Assembly (NCBI GenBank): GCA_029964075.1
Contig: CM057136.1
Span: 10,974,001-11,038,000 of the forward strand
From: Patiria pectinifera
Taxonomy: Eukaryota; Echinodermata; Asteroidea; Valvatida; Asterinidae
Length of the DNA: 64,000 bases
Reading direction: 5' to 3'
Both the position numbers and the translations under genes were made by a program. Below are positions 1-11,900 of the stretch, in pieces. The notes under the pieces are model-generated. The model saw nothing but the letters and a program-made list of their open reading frames with translations. It searched no databases and had not been told where the DNA came from. Position 1 is the first letter of the stretch. Every line of letters starts with the position of its first letter.

Positions 1-130
1 GACTCGACTCGACTCGGGTCCCTAAGGGTAAATAATTGACTTGACTTGAGTCACCGCGAGCAAATGACTCGCCTTGACTCATCAGCCTCAACTGAACTCA
101 CTCGACTCGACTTGGCGAAGGCTAATAAGA
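1..130. repeat. degenerate GACTC/GACTT simple repeat
   Basis: The window opens in a low-complexity tract of GACTCGACTC units that decays into variants such as GACTTGACTT and CTCGACTCGA. Nothing coding is visible. It probably lies in an intron of the plus-strand ceramidase, whose next visible exon starts at 767, but that rests only on position. Confidence 0.75.
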
Positions 131-375
131 CTCGAGTCCCAGAAATAAAAGCAAAGCTTTGTGAAAAATATTTGCAATGACTAACAGTGCAACATTTATT
201 TATATTCACTTTGCGAATACAGTACGGTACACCAATAATAATAATAATAATCGGCATTTAAGAACGCTCTTATTAGTAAACTAAATCACAGTGTTTACAG
301 TATTATTATTATTACCCCTGATCATTATACAGCTGGATTCTGCCTGTTGGGCGCAAGCAAGCTTATTCAATCACA

Positions 376-565
376 ATAGCCATGTCTGCCCTCACAGGTA
401 CCCATTTACTCCTGGGTGGAGAGAAGCAATGAGTGACAAAGTGCCTTGCTCAAGGGCACACGCACCATGACCCCGGCTGGACTCGAACCCACAACCCGCA
501 GCTTTACCCACAGACCACGAATCCACTGCCCTTAACCACGAGGCCACAGCACTCCACAACGGCCG
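376..565 (-). mobile_element. tRNA-derived SINE, minus orientation
   Basis: Read on the minus strand this has a tRNA-like head with box A (GTGGCCTCGTGGTTAAGG type) and box B (GGTTCGAGTCC). A body follows containing CTTGAGCAAGGCACTTTGTC and CACCCAGGAGTAAATGGGTA. The same body recurs at 1681, 8456, 16490, 33820, 37755, 56576, 58866 and 59748, so this is a dispersed family and not a tRNA gene. Confidence 0.8.
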
Positions 566-766
566 CTTGTCATGTACAAACATTCAATGTGTCACAGACT
601 CCCACCTCATGGTTCTAGAACGCACAAAATACTGTCTGGGAACCGGATTTTAAATACATTTTCCAATTTTTTGTTTCATCACTGGCCTTTGGCGATTTCT
701 CTTAAAGCATTTGGATTAAAAAAAAAACGAGTTACGTTTTCTGATGATTATTTCTTTGCCTTCTAG

Positions 767-2348
767 GGCTCCACGGCAGAGGCGATCTTCTGGTCCGCAG
801 ATCCGAAACGCGGTTTCGAGGCCTCGGTAATTCTACGATCATTTTGTCAATTAAAAACCATACAGAATCATTTGCATTTATCCCGAAAGCAACCCTTCAA
901 AATTATCGAAAAGCTTACTTGGAGCAAAGATCGTACGGGTACTAAACACTCCGTGAAATTATTCCGTCTGGCTTGCTGTCATTTGGAAGAAATCAAGAAA
1001 TGTAGGTGATCTGCAACGCACAGTCAATTCACTGATTTTATTTTAAATAAAAAGAGTTCTATTGGCAGAATCGTGTTTCGTGATCAAAAGGTTGTGCATG
1101 GCTTTTCACCGTTTTCTCGAAAAGTGTAATATCCACTGAGCTGAAACTTTAATAGGTTAGCTTTTTAACATTCTTCTTAAAATAAGAGAATTTTATTCCA
1201 AAACTCTTTGGGTTTTTTTTGTTCATTTTTAGCTGGGGACTTCCTTTTTCTCTGTTGAGAAATTTGACGGAACTGATTGGATTGTGATCGCTAATGATGC
1301 CGATTGGAACACGAAGTAAGTTTTACCCCTAAAATTATATCGTTGATGTCCCTAACATGCCACACCCGTGGGGCACTTTGATCTGTTGCCTCTAGTGCAT
1401 TGCTAGAGCAAAAGGTTTTACTTGGAATTTTACTTGAAAAAGCTTTAAGTGAAATTTCATCAAGCTTTAAACATTCCTGTTCATAACCTTGAGTTTACCT
1501 TCAAAGTTAAACAAGAAATATTACTTTTACAGTTTATTTAATTATCGTTACTCGGCAAATGCCTGGGATATTGTTTGGTTAGCAGCGGGTCTTGCGTTGT
1601 GAACTAGACGGGGCTTATTTTCACGTAAAATTACTGTGAATTTTGTATCGAATGGCGTAATGGTCACTACCTGTGCTGGTGGGCACGTGTGGTCTAGCGG
1701 TGGGGCACAGGATTCGTGATCGAGAGGTTGTGGGTTCGAGTCCCGCCGTGGCCATGCGTGTTGTGCCCCTGAGAAAGGCGCTTTACCTCAATTACTCCTC
1801 TCAACCCAGGTGTTAAATGGGTACCGGCATTATTCAATGCTGGGAAGGTAACAGACTCGCTGTGGAGGAGGTGTGACGATCCCCCCACAGCAGCATATGA
1901 GTCTGGCCCAATCCCTTCAAAGGAGAGATGGGCACTCCGTTCCTGTGAACATAATCGTTCCTATGTCATAATCGTGTCGACCAGGACTGGTGTTGGCTCT
2001 GCAACTTTTCTCTCAGTTGTTGCCATCCATCACAGTTTTGAAGGCTTGCCTACTACCTACTGCGCGCGCGCTGTTCGCTCTTTGCCTACTACAATGGCGA
2101 CGTGCTTGAACGTGTTTCGTTTCTTACGTTTTGTCTTGAGGATCTTCTGGCGAAAGGCGGACAAGCAAAGCCGAGCCACTGTGCAGTGGATGATCCCCGA
2201 AGACGCCGAACTCGGAATGTATCGTTTCGTTCACAGCGGACGCTGGAAGGAATATGGGCTTCCGCAATCCACCGCGAAGTTTGAAACTAGATCTGGGGAA
2301 TTTGAAGTTGTGAGCAAGGACTACACGAGACCCAAAACCAGAAAGTAA
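767..2348 (+). CDS. ASAH2-like: neutral ceramidase, 3' end only (paralogue of the 5990-28132 gene)
   Basis: Three exons join in frame: 767-826 (phase 0/0), 1233-1315 (ends after two bases of a codon) and 2141-2348 with the TAA. They encode the C-terminal immunoglobulin-like domain of a neutral ceramidase. Readable motifs are AEAIFWSADPKRG, WIVIANDADWNTK, IFWRKADKQSRATVQWMIP and GMYRFVHSGRW. They match exons 17-19 of the minus-strand gene, with introns at the same places and phases. The enzyme family cleaves ceramide into sphingosine and fatty acid. The catalytic exons lie beyond the left edge, so activity cannot be judged. Oddities are a longer insert before the last strand and a basic tail ending PKTRK, absent from the neighbour. 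An upstream in-frame ATG at 1974 is not the start, because the acceptor at 2139-2140 and the matching intron phase explain the reading frame. The family is certain from the motifs; the gene is partial. Confidence 0.85.
903..1190. repeat. dispersed repeat, family C (diverged copy)
   Basis: It shares CTCCGTGAAATTATTC, GGCTTGCTGTCATTTGGAAG and CCACTGAGCTGAAACTTTA with better copies at 12122-12660 and 13428-13946. It lies within the intron between the first two visible exons of the plus-strand ceramidase. Confidence 0.6.
1681..1958 (+). mobile_element. tRNA-derived SINE
   Basis: A tRNA-like head (GTGGTCTAGCGGTGGGGC, box B GGTTCGAGTCC) is followed by the shared body (GGCGCTTTACCTCAATTACT, CCCAGGTGTTAAATGGGTAC). 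It sits in the last intron of the plus-strand ceramidase. The 3' part, with CAGCAGCATATGAGTC, differs from other copies, suggesting a subfamily. Confidence 0.75.
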
Positions 2349-2374
2349 ATTGACATTGTACGACAGGTTTTTGA

Positions 2375-2857
2375 TTAACTCTTTCAGTGCCCCCGAAATT
2401 TGAAAAGTTTAACCCTTAAGTGCCCAACTTCGAGCGTTTTTTGTAATTGTAAAAAAAAGTAAATAAGTTTTACTCACTAAATTTGTTGTTGTTGCTCTCT
2501 GGTATATCCTTGGTACATTGGAAAGTCAATAGTAGTAACATACGTAGTGCTACACCCTGAAACAGTCACCTGCACACGGGGGAATTCGGCACTTTTTGCA
2601 GAAAATACGAGTGTCAGTGCTGCGCCCTCTCGCAAGAACTCGAATGAAACAAATAAATACAGGTCGTACCTGAATGAAAATGGTATTATTAGAAAGAGCG
2701 AGAGTGCCCCCTTGTGATAACATGCTTACTCTACCTCGTACACGTACGAGGTTTGGCTATTTAAAGTATGAACATTACCTTGTACATATACGAGGTTGGC
2801 ACTACAAACTAAAAAATATACCTCGTACATGTACGACTTTGGCACTGAAAGAGTTAA
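2375..2857. mobile_element. TTAA-flanked MITE (piggyBac-like ends)
   Basis: The element starts TTAA-CTCTTTCAGTGCC and ends GGCACTGAAAGAG-TTAA. That gives 13-bp perfect inverted ends inside a TTAA on each side, as piggyBac-type elements leave. The interior carries small CGTACACGTACG-type palindromes and no transposase frame. It begins 27 bases after the stop codon of the plus-strand ceramidase. Confidence 0.7.
2652..2657 (+). promoter_or_regulatory. candidate poly(A) signal AATAAA for the plus-strand ceramidase
   Basis: This is the first canonical AATAAA after the stop at 2346-2348. It lies inside the TTAA-flanked MITE. Use of the signal is inferred; no cleavage site can be read. Confidence 0.35.
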
Positions 2858-5257
2858 ACCTAAGTGGTAGTTGCTGGTTTGAGTTTTAGAGGCAAAAGAC
2901 ATGATTTTTGTTTTAAGTTCCCGTCATGAAAAGGTGTTTTCTAACCATTATACTACGCCAGGTTTGATAAAAAAAAAAATGTATTTTAGTAATAGGCAAG
3001 TAGACTTTTTATGAAAAGTTGCGCATAAAATGCCATGGACTACATCACCAAGGAGAACAGTTGTATGATGGACTATAATAATACAGGATATCACATTGTT
3101 GTTGCCACGGATCGACCAATCAGGATCGAGGACTGAAGTTGCTTGGAGACAACGCATGTTTGCCTTTTGGACTTGTGACGAGACAAAAAACACACAATAC
3201 AGTGCTATATGTGGCAACATTTTACTTGCACAAATTAGGCAAAATAGCATCGACGTTAGATTGATTAAAAATTCCGAAGTTCAAAATAATAGTTTGCCAG
3301 GAAATAGTCTGTTTTTTTTTGCAATTTGTCTTGTCAATTACACAAATTTACCAATATTTAAAAAGGATGTTGGATAAAGCCACTCAATTTAAATCTCTAA
3401 GAGTATTTGTATTCATGTACTAATTTTAAAAAAAAATCATTTGATAATTAAGAATTTTATTTAAGATATTAGAGCTTATAAGTTTTGTATTTTAAACTTA
3501 GTGAAATTTTTATTCTCTTTTTAAGTGTATTTTGATACGTGTGGCTTTATATAATAAAGAGTAAGAAGTAGAAATATGATATCAAAACTTGCATGAATTT
3601 GGAGCAAAACAATAAATAAAACATACCAACCCGGCCCATTTTTTCTTAATGTAATAGGAAAGACAACTTTTTTCTCGGCCACTAGGACGTGGAAGACATT
3701 AATGTTCGTTTCAAGAATTGAAATCCACGCTTTTTAAGCCTTAACTGCACAAACTTGATCTCACAAAACGAACTTCAGGAAATAAAAAAAAAAACAAGTG
3801 TATGCCTTTTCTTGATTTGAGTTTAATCCGTGTGTTCACAACAACTGCATAGAATCTTTTTAATACAATTTGATGATTCAAAACAATTTCAAACATATTC
3901 ATACATATTCATAAATTAATCACAATATACAAATCATGATGCAAAAATAGCTACGTCAGCATAATATAAAGAATACTATCAATCCTCATAAATGATATTC
4001 ATTAAATCATTGAATACTGCTAAAAATAATGCTTATGAAAATCATAAAACAGATATCGAAGATCAAGAAAATGTTGCTAACTCCACATACATACAATTGA
4101 CTACATAATGAAAAATTGAAGAAAACGAATGTATAGCGAAATTGATCAGTTGCTTTCTACATGCTCGCTCAAAAAGGTCGAATTCTACTTACTTCATGAA
4201 AATGTACAATTTCATTAAGTATTTAAATCAAATTCCCTTAAATCATTCAAACATTACTGCTGCAGACACTAGATCAACTTGTTTACATTAATATATATGA
4301 AGTTACATGACTTATAGACCATGTGACATTTATTTACCAATTCGGGCGATTCACAATGCAGAGCGACACCAATAGTTTGCCACGGAGAGTTCATTTTCCC
4401 CAGTGCATTGTGGGAGATGGTTGACAAATTTGCAGCGTGGGACATTTGAAATTGTTAAGTTTTTTTTTCCGGTCAGTATTTTCGTAAGCGTACGATACAA
4501 GTATGTGTTTGCCCTTTTCTTTTCTTTGTATCAATATGGTGATTTTTGGTAAGGCGGCAGAACGCTTTGCCCCAATCTATAACAAATTAGCTCGAGTTGT
4601 CTACTGACACTCATTCAAATGGGCCATATTTTGTCGACCGTAAACTTGAAAAAGTTGACTCTCCATGGCAAACTCTTGGTGGCGCCCTGCATTGCGAATC
4701 TTCTGAATTGGATGCTGTGGTCACGTGATGTCAACTTTCAGCAAACTGATCTCTTCCGCTGATCACTTGTATCCCTTGAAATGTGATTGGTGTAAAAGTG
4801 GTGACGTAAACTGTTTAATGTGGGCAAAATAACATGCAAAAGATGCCAAAATGTTTGGGTTTACTGTCGGCATGATGTCACACATGGTCTAAACATTTGA
4901 AAACTAAATTCACGACAACTCTCGAAAAAAAATATGCAAGTCGTGAACAAAGCCGTAAACTGTACAAAAATTATTTCAGCGTCTCGTGAAATTTTCACCT
5001 CGTTCTCTTTCTTTGTTGCTTTTACATGAACATATAAAGAAAAATCTCATTACACGTTCATTTTGTATTAAATACGTAATTTAAAGGAAATTTTTCCTGC
5101 TAAATTTCTGAGTTTCTGAACTCAAAATAATTTCTTCTTATTAATTTTTATGTTGATAACATAAGATGTCAATATATGGGGGGATTATACATCAACAAGT
5201 ACCAAGGGGTACAACCCATCGATGCCTTGAGAGTACAGAAAACGAAAATGAATGGGT
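2858..5257. other. convergent intergenic spacer, no gene recognised
   Basis: AT-rich DNA between the two ceramidase 3' ends. I see no exon with conserved motifs on either strand, and the small open frames lack family signals and codon structure. It probably holds the 3' untranslated tails of both genes. Possible minus-strand poly(A) signals (TTTATT on the plus strand, for example near 4330) are not specific enough to assign. Confidence 0.6.
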
Positions 5258-5264
5258 GTGATCT

Positions 5265-5318
5265 AATATGCAAATTAGATGCATGCGCAAAAATATGCAA
5301 ATTAGATGCATGCGCATC
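5265..5318. repeat. two tandem copies of a unit with an ATGCAAAT octamer
   Basis: ATATGCAAATTAGATGCATG followed by CGC occurs twice, separated by four bases. Each copy joins a perfect POU-type octamer ATGCAAAT to a GCATGCGC element resembling an NRF1 half-site. The tract lies 3' of the minus-strand ceramidase. A regulatory role is only a guess. Confidence 0.55.
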
Positions 5319-5539
5319 AGCGTTATCAAAACTGGCCTTTGGAAGGAAAGCTGTAATACTCGAGTTGCATGAATGCAATATATGGCCGAGTAAACTGTCC
5401 ATAACCCAACCAACCCAACCACAAACCCACCAACCAACATAAGCAGCTCAAGCCCACGGCGTGTTTCACACCAGCTGTGGGAACAAAGGCTGTAGCAATG
5501 AACTTACTTCACATAACATAATCAAACTCTACAAACTCC

Positions 5540-5632
5540 CCAATGGGTCGGGGTGGCGGTGTGGGCAGAATGGGTAGAGAGACAGGATGGGGTGGGGGGA
5601 TGGGGTGGGGTGGGGGAGGAGGGGGTGGGGGA
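5540..5632 (+). repeat. G-rich low-complexity tract, quadruplex-prone
   Basis: Runs of three to six G are separated by single T or A (GGGGTGGGGGGATGGGG). Several G4-compatible tetrads could form on the plus strand. It lies just downstream of the minus-strand ceramidase stop. Confidence 0.7.
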
Positions 5633-5657
5633 GATTCCTTTACATCACTCGGGTTAC

Positions 5658-5985
5658 ATCAATCTGGGCCAAGTTCGCGCAAGGACTATAGTTGACCAAT
5701 GGTCAAATAACGTTTGCCCGAACTCTTTCTAGTCGACGGTGGTTGACTACGCTAGTCGACTATTTGGAACCAGTCTACTGGGGTTGGTTGCATCGCTGGT
5801 AACCAATAGCCGTATGCATTCATAACGCTAGCAGAGAGCCAGGATCCAGAAGTTTTGCAATGACATTCTTACCAGCGTTTGACTAGAGACGTTCGCACGT
5901 TGCTATTAGTGCGCAGGCGTAAGGTACGTCACAGATCAACCACTAGTCAACTAATGGTCCTTGCCCAAACTTGGCCCTGATTGAT
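5658..5985. mobile_element. MITE, family A, with long terminal inverted repeats
   Basis: The left end ATCAATCTGGGCCAAGTT is the reverse complement of the right end (AACTTGGCCCTGATTGAT read on plus), and pairing continues through GCAAGGAC and ATAGTTGAC. The body contains TGGTAACCAATAGC and GCTATTAGTGCGCAGGCGTA, shared with 8757-8990 and 56090-56325. There is no coding capacity. The right end stops four bases from the ceramidase stop codon at 5990-5992. Confidence 0.75.
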
Positions 5986-5989
5986 CCAT

Positions 5990-8900
5990 CTAAGCGGTCA
6001 CAGTAAACTCCCGCGACACACCGTCGTACGCCTTCATGCCTTCGATGATGTGCTTTGCGTTACCGTACACGTGGAAGCGGTAGGTACCGGTGGGCACCGT
6101 CGGGGGGATGTGCCACCAGGTCGTGGCCTCGCTATATCCAAGAATTTCCTCGGTTCGCTTCCAGTAGAACCTAAATGAAGAAATGAAAAATAAAATACAG
6201 CTTTTAAAATTACCCTGGGAAGGGTTCTGATTTTTGTTAACGGAAATTTTGGGGTAGGCCTAAAGTTACGATGAAGACGACACAATGCAGCACGAAAACA
6301 AAGATGGCAATCACCGACGTACAACGTGAATGTGCAAAAACACACTGATTTGCACGACATCGACTGAAAATGCACAAGAAAATTGCACTTTCTTAAAACA
6401 AATACTGTTCTAATTTCCAAAAAATTAGTGTCATTTAGAACTAAAACAAGACTGCAAAGGTTGTCGATGTCATTTTTGAATGATAAAATGACAAAAGAAG
6501 TAAAACCCAAAAGGGCCCATAACTACACAATTGCCTAAATTTTAGTTCTTGGTGTATTTCACCAAATCAACTTAATCATGTTTTTTTTTGTCTGGAAGCG
6601 GAAATTAGCTGTAAACAAACCTGGTGCACCAGTCCGAATCGCTGAACATCTCCGAGAAGTTTCCGGTTTTTGGATCTTTGAACTCGACTGACATGAAGGT
6701 GTCGCCAGTCTGAAAAACAAACAATGATAGCAAAATGAGTCAACTGAACGGTAAAAAAACAGACTAAAAAATGGTGGATTATTATGTACAGCTGAAGTCA
6801 ATACTGGCCAGCGCATCAATTGTTGGGTCAATCTATGACGTAGGAGGCAACCTAATTTAACCTGTTCACGCCGGGAATAATTTTAACAAGAACGGAACGA
6901 GACGCGGGATTACTTTTCACTCGACCTCAAGCCAGGCGGGTTGATGCCATCACCCTCGGGCAGCACACTCATATTTCCGGCATCGCTTGCTGCGAGGGGG
7001 TCGCTGACAGATATTTCCGGCCTCGCTCCCTGCGTGTTTATCTGTCATCCGTTCCGAACACCGCAAAACTTTTGTGTGTGTATACACGGCCTCCGGCGCG
7101 AACTGGTTTAATATCGAATCGGAAGTGTCATGCATTTTGGCTAGTTCTCTGTTTGCCTGTAAACTCGACCAATACGATCTACAGATATAAAAATTTGTCC
7201 TCGGCACAGCAACCAACAAGATATAAGACGCATGATGCCAAGGATTCAGGAATTGAAATGTAAAAGAAACAGTATTTGAGTTCTCGTACTCGTACTCATA
7301 CTTGCAAGAAAAACATTATCTGTACTTATGCTCATACTCGTGACACAAAGTATTCATACTTGTATTCATATTGATTAAAGTGTTCTCCATATGGATTAAA
7401 AAAAAAAAATTAAGAGGAATATGCAGGAAGTGAACCCAATTTCTATTTTTTGGTACGCTTTTGCATACGCCTGTCAAAACAAATCTTTGGAACATATTTC
7501 ACCCATTGCAGTGTGATAAACTCAAGGAAAAGTACTCCTACATGTACTCAAAGAAAAACAAATTTGCCCTTTATTCATAACTCAAGTAAAAGTACTCGTA
7601 CTCGTAGGGACTTACCCTCAAGTTGTTCCGGGGGTTTCCAGCGTGAAATACGGCACTTGCAGTTGTGTTCTGTGAACCAAAAAAACCCAACAAAGATTTA
7701 AAAATGTATGCGTAAAGGCATCCGCTTGGATGCAACACCTCTCTATGGGTTCTGTGCGTAAGCGAGCGAGGGCGCTTTTTTTAACCATTTTTGGAATATG
7801 GAACTGGCAGTTGTGTTCTGTGAACCAAAAAACCAACAAAGATTTAAAAATGTATGCGTAAACGCATCCGCTTGGATGCAACACATCTCTATGGGCTCCA
7901 TGCGTAAACAAGCGAGGGCGCTTTTTAACCGTTTTCGAGAGCCCAGTGGACCGGACATAACCGGTGCGCGTACTGGTTCACGCGTGTATAGTGCGAAGTA
8001 CGCACATCTAATTATATTCTGAACGCGTACAAAGCCATAGCGTCTGCGCGTGGGCGTCGGGCGTCGTCGGCAAAGCGTTCAAATGTCTCTCCCAGTGGTC
8101 TCCCCCAACTCTCCCTTTCTCACCGTTGAGGGGGTACTTGTGCACGGAGCCCATTCATTCCGATGAGATATTCAACATTAAACTCACCCGCTTGTATGAT
8201 TTCTCCGCATCGTGGGCCACTCCTCCGAATTTTTGGAACGGAGGCACTTCATCAAACACTACCGGCGGAAGCAGAGAGACCATTTTACCCAAGAGATTCT
8301 TTGGAATGGGACCGGTTGGAGCATCGGTACCCTGTAAAAAAGGAGTAAAACAAAAATTGAAATTAAAAGCTTGTGCAGAGGAATTTTAATGTTAATTTAT
8401 TTATATACACTTTCAAGTGAGACATACACATGTAGTAGAATATGGTCATACTTGGGGGTGTGTGGCCTAGTGGTTAGGGTTCGTGACTCATGATCTGAGG
8501 GTCAGGGGTTCAAATCCAGCTGCTGGTCATATGTTGTGTCCTTGGGCAAGCCACTTTACCCCACTTGCCTCTCGCCACCCAGGAGAATAAATGGGTACCG
8601 GCATTAGCTGGGGAGTAACCTGCAATGGACTAGCATCCCATCCAGGGGGACAAGAAATATTATCAGTCGTTTCCTGCTACTGAAACCGGAGATAACGCTA
8701 GCCTGATGGGCCATATCGGCTTGTGACAGATTTTCCTTTCGTCATACTTTAGTCGAGTAGACGACCACAGTTTGACAAGTCTAGTCAGTTCTCGGGACCA
8801 GACTTCCGCGGTCGGTCGTATCACTGGTTACCAATAGCCCATGCATCAGATTGTACAGCGGGGAACCAGGATCGAGAAGTTACATGACAACATTTTTGAC

Positions 8901-11900
8901 CAGTGTTTTACTAGAGGCGTTAGTGCGCAAGCATAAGTTACGTCACAAATCAACCACTAGTCGACTAATGGTCCTAGTCCGAACTCCCTCCCCGTTGTAT
9001 TTGAACTCAATTTCGTCGTTACCTTTGCGAGAAACTCGGAGAGTTTAACGAACTGGTTGATGTAACCTTGCAGGGTATGTGGACCAAAGACCGTCGAAGC
9101 CCCCTCGTAACGCTGGACCTAGTGGACAGAATAATCAAAGAGTTAAGGGCAATTCCAGTGCTATGAAAGGAAGTGTAATGTCCGTGACAGAGCTAATTAA
9201 CCATGATATCTAATTAACGATTCAGAGAAATGATCTAAAACTCCTAGTCTGTAATCTCCTTGACCATTACTAGATGATGGATGTACAAGATTTGAAAAAG
9301 ACATTTTCAGGTTTACTCATTGAGCTCTTAAAATGGAATTGCCCTAATAGTAATAATAAAAAAAACTTTTATAGCACCTTTCGTAACTAACACCAGAAAG
9401 CGCTTATCAATAATTAAGAGATGCTCATTCAAAATCAATTACATGTAAAAATTACATATATTCATAAACGATAACTGAAAATGTGGATATTCTGGAAAAA
9501 CAAACAAACAAACTAGCAAACAAGCTTATAAAAAACTAAAAAAAAATAAGGAACAAATGATAAAAATCAGTACACAAAGTAATAAACAATTCAGTAAAAA
9601 ATGCAAAGTAACTAGAAACAAAATCAACTTTAAAAATTCGCAAAATGTCGCAAAACTCAAAATGTACAAACTAATGTGTAATTCGATATTAAAATTATTC
9701 CGCAGCTTCGCAACAATTTTGTTGCGTAAATCCACGTAGTGTTTCGTCAAATCGGGTTCACGTCGTCCTTACCTGGTATTCTTCATAGGTTGCTATGTAA
9801 TCCGCATATGTATTAGTGAGACCAGCTAATACGACGACTGTATCGTTTGGCATTCCGTGCTCCATCAGGCTCTGCAAAAACAAGAACAATTAAACCAGTC
9901 TAATTACCACGGTTGACGTCTAACTATAAACCAAAAATAAGTAAACAAGTCCAAAGTAAAACCTCGATCAGAAATATCTCAGAAGCTGCGGGGGCTGACG
10001 AATTCATTTTCATGCAATGTTCATGCGATGGGTCACGTGTGCCATGTAATTTCTGAAAGTAGTGTTTTGAGTTAAAAAAAAATCAGCTTTTTGACCCTAG
10101 TGACCTCATGATGACCTTTGACCCAAGTCTGGTCATGTGACATGTTGGGGCTGGGCTACTGCTACTTTTGACAAAGTTCGGTTGAAATCGGTCAAAATAT
10201 GTAGGAGCAATAGACAATGTCAACGTTTATTACTAAATAACGGACAAACGGAGAGACATGATGATTTGTTGTGCTGCTATCCCGCAGCTAAAATGTATCT
10301 ACTAACCTTCTGTACTGCGTCACGTGTTCTGCGGCCAGACATTGTTCTGTAGCGGAAAAAAAACAATGAACGTTCGTCAAAGTTGTGCATCAAATTTCCA
10401 GGGGAAAAATTTCAGAATTATTTCCTTTACTTTACTAAATACCATGGAAAAAAAATCAAACGGACATACTGTGATGTAGTTAACGTGTACAGAAAACTGA
10501 GCCGAATTATGTAAATTCATGCAAATTAATTAAATATTGAGGGTGCGATATCACGACCAAGCTCTACAATGTGTCGTACACTGGTAAGTCAGACATACAG
10601 ATTGTTTGCGGAGGAAAATTTAAAAATATTGTGTGTTTCTGAAGAACAGCGGTTTCTCACGCTACCTGCAGTATGCATGCATAAAGTGTAAACGGGCAAA
10701 TTTGTAATTTTTTTCGTCCACATTCGGATCATATGATCATATGAAAAGTAAACAGTGAAACATCCAATTTTTAAGATAAAAGTTATATTCGAAATTACCT
10801 GTTTTCAAATTTTTATATTTCCCATGACAAATATCCATCCTTGAAATCTATCTTAATTCACTACCGAATAGCGTTTCCCACTTTTCGGCATCTATTAAAA
10901 AACGGAGAAGTAAAACTCACGTGAATTCTCCGGGTACCGCGACAACGGCAAACTGACCGATGCGAATCATCTGTGTGTCCACAATGGATGGTCCCCATGG
11001 ATACGGCTCGAGCATCTACAGAAACAAAGTTTTTACTTATATAGTCGACTCTCGTTCGTATGAACACTGTTAATACAAATTCTGGTTACAGCAAACATAA
11101 AGCCTTGGTCCCGACTGTGCATTTATGTGCACAATGAATGGGACTGATGTTCCTCTTAATACAAAATTCTGATAAAACGAACAATTTGGCTCGGTTCGAA
11201 CGAGTTTGTTTTAACAATAACGATTCTATCACGAAGGCCCCCTTCAATGGCCAAAGCATTGTGCTAGCTATTGTTCAGATAATCCCTCATGGGCAGTTGC
11301 TTTGTACAATAGCATGCACAATGGTTTCTCCATTGAAGGGGGCCTCTCAAATATAAAGTGATCACTTATCGCGTGCCTGATTTCGTCTATAGATGGAATT
11401 TACGTCATAATCACTGCAAAAAAAGTTACAAATTTGCACGCTTGTGAAAATTTGTAGAACATACACAGAATAGAAGATGTTTCTAAGCTACATTTCAATA
11501 TTACGTTTTGCCCTTCACCGGCGTATAAAAACTGTATGCAATGTCCTACTGCATACATCGCAATACGACCTCCTGCTTTCTAGTGCAGACATCTTACCAC
11601 TCGACCACCGAGCGTGCGGGATCGGTTGGCTGGTTCGAATCTGATGTACATGTAGCAGCGGGTACCGCAATTAAACTATTCATAAGATGGAATTTGCTAC
11701 ATTTTTCATTTTATAGTTTTCTGAAATTGTAAACCATACAACAGCCATCGAAACTGACTTTAAGAAGCCAAGAGAGGGCGGCATTCTAAAAGTAACAAAA
11801 ATGGCGTTTATTGAGTTTTGGAAAAAAATTCTTCCTATAAAAAATGGAAATTTTGGGGTGGAATAGATCGAACAACTCTACCTCTCCGATTGGTAGCAGG

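Noticed and set aside
1974-2140. Start of a 124-codon open frame as a separate small gene
   Set aside because: The frame is open by chance upstream of 2141. The acceptor at 2139-2140 and phase agreement with exon 1233-1315 show it is the last ceramidase exon.
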